This document shows, piece after piece, positions 29,401 to 34,552 of a DNA stretch of 42,450 bases (position 1 is the stretch's first letter; each line of letters begins with the position of its first letter). The position numbers and the translations under genes were made by a program. The DNA lies in assembly GCA_913009755.1 (NCBI GenBank), contig CAJVWU010000030.1, forward strand, positions 1-42,450, in the 5' to 3' direction. The notes under the pieces are model-generated. The model worked only from the letters and a program-made list of their open reading frames with translations. It had not been told where the DNA came from and did no database searches. The DNA is from an uncultured Bacteroidia bacterium. GTDB taxonomy: Bacteria > Bacteroidota > Bacteroidia > Bacteroidales > F082.

Positions 29401-29618
29401 CCATGTGGCTGGGCACAGTGGATGATCATTGGGATAATCCTTCAAACTGGCGCTTGGGACAAGTGCCGGCCAGTACTGATAAAGTTTTTATCACAACGGG
29501 CTATACTTTTGCACCGGCCATTTATTCGGATGTTTCCATCCAACGTCTGTATCTGGAAAAAGGTTCGGTCGTCACCATTAAAAACAATGCCACATTAACA
29601 ATTACCGGCAATCAATAA
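23421..29618 (+). CDS. Giant secreted esterase / FN3-jelly-roll / purple acid phosphatase-like protein
   Basis: A 2065-residue secreted multidomain protein. Signal peptide to about 23; esterase-D-like alpha/beta hydrolase about 24-330, with nucleophile Ser150 in GESMG, an acid at Asp279 or Asp283, and His314 in GGHSMPE. Modules of FN3 plus jelly-roll (about 248 residues) start at Cys343, Cys592 and Cys840; an FN3-only half starts at Cys1088. A purple-acid-phosphatase-like unit spans about 1188-1525, with metal-site residues Asp1279, Asp1313, Asn1351-His1352 (GNHE), His1420 and His1455/His1457 (GGHNH). Another module starts at Cys1530, then a BACON domain (about 1779-1865) and a final beta region. 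It ends ATLTITGNQ with no sorting domain, unusual for such a protein, so the C-terminus may be lost. Substrates are unknown; a phosphoester and an acyl ester on one scaffold is an inference. Confidence 0.88.
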   Translation: MRDKIQISTFIVGFFMGLSTLFGQNIVHTSIYSAALDSTINVDVYLPPGYAANPDTYYPLVIYMHGWAEDQGAMQNIANNAETLINAGTIDPLVMVCADNSPNPFDGNMYMNSPVWGDWETFTMNDLIPWIEENYRVMPFRKYQGIIGESMGAYGALRYGIEQKTKFAAVAGHAAPLGLDVIIEDLRQEVENENTGPPYFYDYDSAPGHFTKVIFLGAGAFSPNLNTPQTYVDPRVVEFPFDDSCHLIDTVFSKWMVQELSNRVRSLTTQDSVGILFGDGTNDALHFYPGNLAFRDTLNKIGIPYKFYSHNGGHSMPEAFQDLSLEFLDSLMLPPVLNPVYLCIPPSDLYVDNIGQTSADLGWTENGQATAWEIMLDTAGFDTLNKAPVTVALNPYHWIDLIPGTDYDWYVRSNCGTGDSSVWVGPNAFQTLCAPYVATFVENFDKETVPELPNCWSSITRNTSALVQTVDSLYYSSGNAVTLYNASDTLASVLLITPEFSDLSSQNNRIRFMSRTWQDTCSVIIGTMSDPADTLTFHAFDTIVSFPKYQEFIVDFDTSYKISDNYIAFKHGQSGTSRYIYIDNFNYETIPCAMPDSLFADSLTRTTANLNWKENGFAQSWLIMVDTAGFDTTGYSPVTITGNPYKATGLTSNTGYDWYVKSYCGFGDSLSGWVGPNTFTTRCDPFTVPFTEPFDGLDTLPDCWFTLTNDQLAKVSLSDSLAWSDSLAAGLYGGQDTTKFVALIAPEVSDLVSQDNRIRFMARTYTDTATLVVGTMSDPFDTLAFTGYDTLTILPTYQEYTVMFDTNYKLTDEYITFKHGMSGKSQSIFLDDISYETIPCALPDSLFADSLTRTTAGLHWKENGFATTWLIMVDTAGFDTTGYSPITTTGNPYKATGLTSNTGYDWYVKSYCGFGDSLSGWVGPNTFTTRCDPFTVPFTEPFDGLDTLPDCWFTLTNDQLAKVSLSDSLAWSDSLAAGLYGGQDTTKFVALIAPEVSDLVSQDNRIRFMARTYTDTATLVVGTMSDPFDTLAFTGYDTLTILPVYNEYTVMFDTNYKLTDEYITFKHGMSGKSQSIFLDDISYEVIPCVLPDSLYADSVAPTAAKLFWTEHNFAKNWEMMIDTAGFDTTGVTPETVYENPYVRTGLRPNTSYEWYIKTCCNVGDTVSQWTGPSTFTTRSLTRKAPYLLYDGVDTAMQLNWQLNDSASCTIDWGVDLNYDSTAQTIEYGDDHQHQYTFAGLSEDTKYYYQVTIGNEIYTGDFKTAPPETSTKFSFFAYGDTRTNPAAHDSVAEKILENIQNDTAAQTFILASGDLVANGDNEADWDDQFFDPQYANIQEMLRTLPYMACMGNHERQGTGFGKYFPYVFYNSPRFYGSFDYANAHFIIIDQYTDYSSGSDQYIWLENDLAGTNKPWKIIVLHEPGWTAGGHANNTDVQDYIQPLCETYNVQFVFGGHNHYYARAEVNGVIHITTGGGGAPLYPVNPSADSIKVANMSYHFCKVSIDNNLCTFTAIDRDGNTIDSLTKRIYICPDPDSLYTNSITQTAAKLNWTENGTATQWQLRADVAGFDTTGVTPVTITENPYQLTGLISNTSYDWYIRAYCGAGDSSRWVDPETFTTLCDPVTASVTENFDGLTVPEIPGCWSLINTDTLENVITIDSLAASGTIAAALFGRKDTTDFIALITPGFSDLPSQKNQVRFMARTYTGNSSLIVGTMADPADTLTFKGFDTVAVNTQYSEFTILFDTNYKDTAQYIVFKHGMSDTSFVIIIDDFNYEEIPYLYVDPSDTLVPVLSDSVNLTLSSNTTWSVSENADWFEVLPAGGAGDDSLAVVYNTNDSGHERTDTILVTSIYGDVDTVYVTQESPHFQPVWTGNPLDSMNFVVDSAFLNELYLQAGDEIAVFDYDSTIPGEVCVGVVVLTGEFTPDVNYTISAATDDPDISGLQGFINGDSIRYRYWDASESAEVFVYHARYNPANDSSFISLGTAVVGLDGHLSMWLGTVDDHWDNPSNWRLGQVPASTDKVFITTGYTFAPAIYSDVSIQRLYLEKGSVVTIKNNATLTITGNQ
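25206..26693 (+). repeat. Recent 744-bp in-frame tandem duplication inside the giant gene
   Basis: Two copies with period exactly 744 bp (248 codons): 25206-25949 and 25950-26693. I read 25341-25804 and 26085-26548 as identical (464 bp), with the few differences clustered at the copy edges. The flanking modules of the same gene share the fold but are far more diverged. This indicates very recent duplication or gene conversion, and is also a place where an assembler could gain or lose a copy. Confidence 0.92.
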
Positions 29619-29649
29619 GGATTTCTTATTTTTTACCCGATTAGTTGAT

Positions 29650-30003
29650 TTAAATATTTCTGATCATTGAATTCATGTCTTCATCCCTGCCAAGTTTCAG
29701 TTTTTTCTTCAACCGGTAGCGTCCATTTTTCAGGCTGTCGGCCGAAATATTCAATACCGATGCCATTTCTTTCACACTCATATTCAATTTGATCAGTGCA
29801 CATAATTTGTAATCGTTTCCGGTCAGAGCAGGGTTGATCTTTTTCAGTTTATCAAAGAAACTTTCATTGATCTGTTCAAAATAAAGTTTAAACAAATCCC
29901 TGTCTTTTTTCTTACGCATCAGGAGTATGGTTACCGTTAGAATAAAAAACACAATAAGGCCGACTATGCCGACAATTAACAGGCGTTTTTCTGCCCTGGA
30001 AAA
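29650..30003 (-). pseudogene. Shortened TPR/HTH regulator remnant
   Basis: Minus-strand frame with a membrane helix (EKRLLIVGIVGLIVFFIL and on to RKKKDRD), then directly LFKLYFEQINESFFDKLKKI and a LuxR-like helix-turn-helix (LNMSVKEMASVLNISADSLK). These parts align with the two ends of the intact 634-residue TPR/HTH protein at 30587, with its coiled coil (about 100 residues) absent between helix and HTH, and all TPRs absent. Only a GTG (29952) could start it without extending upstream; the frame stays open to 30108 without an ATG. It is best explained as a deleted paralogue, though a small membrane HTH protein cannot be excluded. Confidence 0.6.
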
Positions 30004-30258
30004 GGAAAAAGTTGGGTTTATAAATGCAGGATATGCTTTTGATTTACTCCGACAACTACAACATTTACGTAACCCTCGACCGGATCGTACCCAGGGGGAT
30101 GATTCAGGTTACCGACAGGAATCACAAAATCATCCTGACCCCATCCGTTTGAAAATTCAAATTTTGAAAAAATAACATTGAAACAGGCTACCGGATATTT
30201 GACAGTAAGTGTATCCTATGAAAATGCTATTTACAAAAAAAACATTTTTGTCAAGTGA
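30004..30258. other. Remnant-rich spacer
   Basis: No complete gene. A plus-strand frame of about 42 codons from 30024 (MQDMLLIYSDNYN, later VTDRNHKIILTPSV) looks protein-like but is closed by stops at both ends and has no recognised family. The remainder is AT-rich. The stretch separates two broken genes and is probably decay from rearrangement. Confidence 0.4.
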
Positions 30259-30586
30259 AATAGATTATACAATGCCACGAATCAAAGTAATCTTCTGGCT
30301 ATAGGCGATTCGGCTTTATTTAATAATGGCACAGGGGCACAGTCCGGCGAAGCGGTTTCTAATACTGCTATCGGTTCCAAAGCACTGTTTTCAAATACCA
30401 AAGGTGCAACTAATGTGGCAATCGGATTTGAAGCACTTATTAATAATAACGGCGGTTTTGCCGATGACAATACAGCAGTAGGTACTGAAGCACTTCACGC
30501 AAACACTTTGGGAGCGGACAATACGGCAATGGGATATGTGCAGATATTAGCGCATCCAATCAGATACGCATGGTAAATTCCGCCCA
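30259..30586 (+). pseudogene. Fragment of a YadA-head-like fibre gene
   Basis: The plus frame reads LLAIGDSALFNNGTG, SNTAIGSKALFSNTKGATN, VAIGFEALINNN, NTAVGTEALHANTLGADN and TAMGY: the NT-A-x-G-x-x-AL repeat seen in the intact fibre genes at 34549 and 38764. A frameshift near 30539 follows; the adjacent frame continues ADISASNQIRMVNSA, the usual family continuation. The fragment has no start and is cut off where the minus-strand regulator ends at 30587. Confidence 0.85.
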
Positions 30587-32491
30587 TCAAGTGCCTTTCA
30601 GCTTATTCAAAAAGGAATAAAGGTCTTTCCCGCTTTCTACATTTAACCTTTTGCGCAGGCGGTACCTGGCAATTTTAACGCTGTTGGGCGAGATACTTAA
30701 AAGCGCCGCGGTTTCTTTAATGTTCAGGTTTAAACTGACCAGGGCTGCCAGCCTGAAATCGTGCGTACTCAGATTGGGATTCAATAAATGCAGGTTTTTA
30801 TTAAAGTCTTTGTTAACATTTTCAAAATAGTTTTTAAACAGTTCCCAGTCTTTTTCGGTTTTCCGGCTCTTCCCTATTTCTTTGATGATGGTATTGAATT
30901 GCCTGGCCAATTGTTCGTCCACCTGGCCCGCGATGGCATTCAGTTTTTCACGGATGTCGGCCAGCATCTGGTTCTTTTGCAGCATATTCAGAGCATGGGT
31001 GGTGAGTTGGCGGGCTTTGTAATTGACATCCGTTTGCAATTCTTTTGCCTTCAGTTCTTTGTTTTTCAAATCGGTTTCCAGTAATTTTTTCTCGACAAGG
31101 TACAATTCCTTTTCCTTTTTCTTTTTTGAAAAATAATAAGCTGCTACAACAATCAGGAGGGCAAGGGTAAGCAATATTACCACGATAAGCAGTCGCTGTT
31201 TACTTTGGATGGCAAGGGCTTTGGCATGCTCACTCTGGTTGAGTTCCTTCAGGAATACAATCTCATGCTCTTTTCTTTCCGTTTCAAATTCCGTTTTCAG
31301 GCTTTGGATGTATTCCCGGTTTTCCCTGCTGGTGACCGAATCCTTTAGGCTGAGGTGTTTCTGTAAAAAATCGTAGGCTTTACGAAATTGCTTTTTACCT
31401 TTATAGGCCCGCGATAGCAGATCGTAATCTTCCAACTGCACATCTATATTCCCGCTTTCTTTAGCCAGTGGCAAGGCCAGATTCCCATGCACGATGGCAC
31501 TGTCGTAAAGCTGCTGTTCTAAAAACATACGGCTCATAGCGAGGTGCAGGCGACTGTTGTTGGCACAGATGGCATTGTTATTTTCCAGTGCCCTGACAAA
31601 ATAAGGATAAGCATCATCATATTTTTGCTGACTGCTCAGCAGCAGAGCCAGATTCTGTAGCACGATGGCCTGGTTTCGATGATCGCCCCTGTTTTCATTG
31701 ATGCCGAGGGCTTTTTTATAGTTTACAATTGCCCGGGTCGTATCATCTGTTTTTTTATACAGTACCCCCAGGTTAGCATAGCAACGGGCCATATAAACAG
31801 AGTCCTGCTCATTTACCGCATCTGTCAAGGCCTCTTTCAACCACACTTCGCTATTCTCGAAATCTTTGATGGCGAGGTAAATACTACCAATATTTATTTT
31901 ACTGACAATCAGCGTGCCGGCTGCCGCATGATTGGCTTCTTTAATTTTGATGGACTGAATGAAACAGCGCAATGAAGAATCGTAATGCGTTGTTTTTATG
32001 TAAGCCGTCGCCATATTGTTAAGCAATTTGGCGTAGTACAAAGGAGATATCTTGTCTGTTTTCCTTTCCGTTCCAAAAGCTTTGTAATAGGTTTCCGACT
32101 TTTTGAGTTCATCCAATGCTTTGCCATATTCGGCCATCAAATAATAGTCAGACCCAAGGTTGGTATAGGAAAAAATAATATTGACCGTATCCTGAAGCTC
32201 CAGCGCTTTTTGCAAACTGATGTTGGCATAATAATCTACCGAATCGTAAAATTTTTTTTCCCGGTAGGCCTGCGCGAGGGTGGATGTGGCATTCACAAAT
32301 AAGGTATCGTTATCGCCAAAATGTTTTAAAACTGATTTTGCCCTTTGAATGGATGCATCTGCATCAATAAACAACAAGCTGTCTGCTTCCCTGAGGAGGT
32401 TTTTTCCCTGTACGTAGGAAGCGTTTTGCGAAAAAGCAATGGAAGCAAAAAAAAGTAAAACAGCAAAAACGGGTACAAAAGTGAGTTTCAT
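30587..32491 (-). CDS. Membrane-bound TPR protein with LuxR-like HTH (regulator)
   Basis: A 634-residue regulator. Signal peptide to about 21 (ASIAFS), then about eight TPR helices (25-400), e.g. ARCYANLGVLYKKTDDTTRA. One membrane helix follows at about 433-455 (LLIVVILLTLALLIVVAAYY), a long Lys/Glu-rich coiled coil (456-510), and a C-terminal HTH (about 575-625: LNLNIKETAALLSISPNSVK, ARYRLRKRLNVES). Topology puts the TPRs in the periplasm and the HTH in the cytoplasm, a Bacteroidota design thought to sense envelope signals and act on DNA. It is divergent from the cargo/FISUMP genes, so it could control them; this is inference. A shortened paralogue lies at 29650. Confidence 0.88.
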   Translation of the reverse strand: MKLTFVPVFAVLLFFASIAFSQNASYVQGKNLLREADSLLFIDADASIQRAKSVLKHFGDNDTLFVNATSTLAQAYREKKFYDSVDYYANISLQKALELQDTVNIIFSYTNLGSDYYLMAEYGKALDELKKSETYYKAFGTERKTDKISPLYYAKLLNNMATAYIKTTHYDSSLRCFIQSIKIKEANHAAAGTLIVSKINIGSIYLAIKDFENSEVWLKEALTDAVNEQDSVYMARCYANLGVLYKKTDDTTRAIVNYKKALGINENRGDHRNQAIVLQNLALLLSSQQKYDDAYPYFVRALENNNAICANNSRLHLAMSRMFLEQQLYDSAIVHGNLALPLAKESGNIDVQLEDYDLLSRAYKGKKQFRKAYDFLQKHLSLKDSVTSRENREYIQSLKTEFETERKEHEIVFLKELNQSEHAKALAIQSKQRLLIVVILLTLALLIVVAAYYFSKKKKEKELYLVEKKLLETDLKNKELKAKELQTDVNYKARQLTTHALNMLQKNQMLADIREKLNAIAGQVDEQLARQFNTIIKEIGKSRKTEKDWELFKNYFENVNKDFNKNLHLLNPNLSTHDFRLAALVSLNLNIKETAALLSISPNSVKIARYRLRKRLNVESGKDLYSFLNKLKGT

Positions 32492-32559
32492 AGGCTTGGT
32501 TATTTTATAAATTGGAACATAAGTAGGTGTCTTAAATGAGCTGAAACATTCCCTGCTTA

Positions 32560-32567
32560 CAAAGTTA
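32560..32567 (-). promoter_or_regulatory. -7 promoter element for the TPR/HTH regulator
   Basis: On the minus strand TAACTTTG, a perfect TAnnTTTG, 69 bases before the ATG at 32491. It is back to back with the plus-strand promoter about 170 bases away in a 331-base divergent gap. Confidence 0.55.
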
Positions 32568-32733
32568 GAAAAACATCAATGCTAACCACCGAATTATTCT
32601 GCATGGTTTAAAACAATTGCAACACGACCATCTAACTACTGACATTGTGCAATTTACAACAGTCTCAACCTCCTTCTCAACAGAACAAACAAAATAAAAT
32701 ACTTAGCTGTACACCTCAAGTTTACCTCATAAA

Positions 32734-32765
32734 TTTGGAGAGGCTCTTTTATCATAATACATTTG
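32734..32765 (+). promoter_or_regulatory. Complete -33/-7 promoter for the type IX cargo/FISUMP genes
   Basis: TTTG at 32734-32737 and TACATTTG at 32758-32765 are separated by 20 bases, the full Bacteroidota pattern TTTG-N19-21-TAnnTTTG. This is the best promoter in the window and lies 57 bases before the ATG at 32823. Confidence 0.75.
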
Positions 32766-32822
32766 TGCGTAGTTAATAATGGCAATTATCATTTCTTTAA
32801 TAATAACTAAAATTTTAATAAT

Positions 32823-33350
32823 ATGAAGTACAAAAAAAGATTATCAACAACAGTAATTTTGCTGGCATTTGGAATTATTACAAGTCTTCAAGCACAACAA
32901 AGCATTTATGTAGAAGAAAATAATGGAAATATAGACCAAATTCCATTATCGGAAGTTCAAAAAATAATATTTTCAGGAACAGATATGGTTTTGCAAAAAA
33001 CAGATGCCTCTACAATAACATGGGCAACAGCAGATGTAAAAAAGTATTACTACGATGCAACAACAGATATTAAAAATAATGAAATTGTAAATTCATTAGA
33101 TGTATTGATATATCCAAATCCCAGTAATGGAAATTTTAGCATAAAATATGAAGTTAATAAAACAAGTGAAATTAAAATTTTACTAACGGATATAACAGGT
33201 AAAATTATAGAAGTTCTTTTATCGGATAATAAACAGAAAGGTAATTATACTTTAAAATGGCAAAAGCGAGATTTGCCGTCCGGAACATATCTAATAAAAA
33301 TAATGAATAAAAATATCTTAACAACAAAGAAATTAATAATTTTAAAATAA
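32823..33350 (+). CDS. Small secreted protein with type IX sorting domain
   Basis: A 175-residue protein. A signal peptide ends around LQAQ. The short mature part has VEENNGNIDQIPLSEVQKIIF, a motif also seen at the start of the next gene (ISVPISEIDSIFY). The last roughly 80 residues are a type-A sorting domain: LIYPNPSNGNFSIKY, ILLTDITGKIIEVL, LPSGTYLIKIM, ending TTKKLIILK. Almost the whole mature protein is the sorting signal, so it may be a surface anchor or the remains of a larger cargo. Coding DNA is strongly AT-rich. It is seven bases upstream of the FISUMP gene, probably in one transcript. Confidence 0.8.
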   Translation: MKYKKRLSTTVILLAFGIITSLQAQQSIYVEENNGNIDQIPLSEVQKIIFSGTDMVLQKTDASTITWATADVKKYYYDATTDIKNNEIVNSLDVLIYPNPSNGNFSIKYEVNKTSEIKILLTDITGKIIEVLLSDNKQKGNYTLKWQKRDLPSGTYLIKIMNKNILTTKKLIILK

Positions 33351-33357
33351 TATAACA

Positions 33358-34149
33358 ATGAAGAAGCCAGCAATAATATTTTTAATATTTTTTGTAAGTG
33401 CAAGTTTGTTTGCACAAACCAATATGAAAATAAGAAAAACAGATAACAGTACTATATCTGTTCCTATTTCGGAAATTGACAGTATTTTTTATGTAGAAGG
33501 AAGTAGTTTTATTTGTGGTGAACAAATATTAGATTATGACGGTAATACATATCCAACAGTAGAGATAGGAGGACAATGTTGGATTGCAGAAGATTTAAAA
33601 GTAACACACTACCCCAATGGAGATGTCATACCGAATGTTACGGATAACACAGCTTGGGTAAATTTAGCAGATAATAATACTGATGATGCTTATTGTTTTT
33701 ACAATAATAATTCAGGAACAGATTATGGAGCATTATACACTTATGCTGCCGCCATAGGGGATGATTGGGCAAGGGACAATTCTGACGGGCAAGGTGTATG
33801 CCCCGACGGCTGGCATTTACCGACAGATGCAGAATGGACAACATTAACAGACGAACTTGGCGGAACAGATGTTGCAGGCGGAAAAATGAAAGAAACCGGA
33901 ACAACACATTGGATCAGCCCAAACACAGGAGCAACAAATGAAAGTGAATTTTCTGCCCTTCCAGGTGGCGGCCGTTGGAGTTATGATGGTACGTTCTATA
34001 ATGTGGGTAACTACGGCTACTGGTGGAGTAGTACAGAGAGTAGCGGTTCAGGCGCATATAAACGCTACCTAATCTATTACGGTGCAGGAGTCTACCGCGA
34101 TAACGACGCTAAGTCGAACGGCTTTTTAGTTCGCTGTTTACGGGATTAA
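33358..34149 (+). CDS. FISUMP-domain secreted protein, candidate DGR target
   Basis: A 263-residue protein. A signal peptide ends at about 20 (ASLFAQ) and is followed by a short linker like that of the preceding gene. From about residue 55 it is a FISUMP domain (Fibrobacter succinogenes major paralogous domain, related to the C-type-lectin/FGE fold): YPTVEIGGQCWIAEDLKV, GVCPDGWHLPTDAEWTTL, YGYWWSSTE, ending NGFLVRCLRD. FISUMP proteins are among known targets of diversity-generating retroelements. The last 61 codons here carry the expected pattern of adenine-directed change (see the variable-region entry). No type IX sorting domain or lipobox is visible, so its final location is uncertain. Upstream codons are AT-rich; the end is not. 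Confidence 0.85.
   Translation: MKKPAIIFLIFFVSASLFAQTNMKIRKTDNSTISVPISEIDSIFYVEGSSFICGEQILDYDGNTYPTVEIGGQCWIAEDLKVTHYPNGDVIPNVTDNTAWVNLADNNTDDAYCFYNNNSGTDYGALYTYAAAIGDDWARDNSDGQGVCPDGWHLPTDAEWTTLTDELGGTDVAGGKMKETGTTHWISPNTGATNESEFSALPGGGRWSYDGTFYNVGNYGYWWSSTESSGSGAYKRYLIYYGAGVYRDNDAKSNGFLVRCLRD
33964..34149 (+). other. Candidate DGR variable region (residues 203-263 of the FISUMP protein)
   Basis: From GGGRW to the stop the DNA is clearly GC-richer than the rest of the gene. Between invariant-looking codons, several differ from AAC or AAT only at the first two bases: Tyr237 (TAC), Ile239 (ATC), Tyr241 (TAC), Gly242 (GGT), Tyr246 (TAC), Asp248 (GAT), Asp250 (GAC), Ala251 (GCT); Asn249 and Asn254 remain AAC. 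This is what adenine mutagenesis of an Asn-rich template produces. The template repeat and reverse transcriptase are not in the window, so the call rests on pattern and family alone. Confidence 0.6.
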
Positions 34150-34160
34150 TTAATTTGACA

Positions 34161-34266
34161 ATTCGACTATTTGATTATTTTTTAATACCGCCCTTGGCGG
34201 TCGAATTTTTGCGAAAAGCGAGAGCATAGCCGAACTTGTTCGAGTTTTGCCGAGTTGAGCAAAAAT
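34161..34266. promoter_or_regulatory. Nested dyads just downstream of the FISUMP gene
   Basis: Four inverted repeats lie within about 105 bases. ATTCGA (34161-34166) pairs with TCGAAT (34201-34206) and encloses ACCGCC/GGCGGT (34187-34201, triloop). ATTTTTGC (34205-34212) pairs with GCAAAAAT (34259-34266) and encloses CGAAC/GTTCG (34231-34242). They may be a terminator, or the hairpin that DGR targets need next to the variable region. The remaining bases up to 34333 are AT-rich with nothing recognised. Confidence 0.55.
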
Positions 34267-34333
34267 CACGGAGTATTTTTTTAGAAAATACAGTTAGTAG
34301 AATTTAGTAAATATCTAAAGGTTTTTCCAATAT

Positions 34334-34552
34334 ATGATACTTACCACAGTTATTAACCACCAACTTTATATACAATTTAACTCATGGGTTAAGTTTGGGA
34401 AAATAAGTATTTCCGACGGCAAAGATTTCGAAAAATCAGTTGTTGTTACTAAATCAGATTTTGAAGTAATTGATATACCGGAAGGGATAAAACGAATAAA
34501 AATTGCAATAGAAACGGGAGAAGAATCACTAAATAAATATATAGTATTATGA
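34334..34552 (+). CDS. Small hypothetical protein, first gene of the fibre operon
   Basis: A 72-residue protein with no signal peptide or membrane helix. It is mostly predicted beta (HQLYIQFNSWVKFGKISI, SDFEVIDIPEGIKRIKIAIE). No family is recognised. It is kept because its TGA overlaps the ATG of the next gene (ATGA at 34549), the same junction found between the next two genes, which argues for real translation and coupling. It could be an accessory or regulatory protein of the operon; this is a guess. Other in-frame starts are not evident. Confidence 0.55.
   Translation: MILTTVINHQLYIQFNSWVKFGKISISDGKDFEKSVVVTKSDFEVIDIPEGIKRIKIAIETGEESLNKYIVL

Noticed and set aside
30024-30152. Small plus-strand gene in the graveyard
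   Set aside because: About 42 codons closed by stops, no family, surrounded by broken genes.
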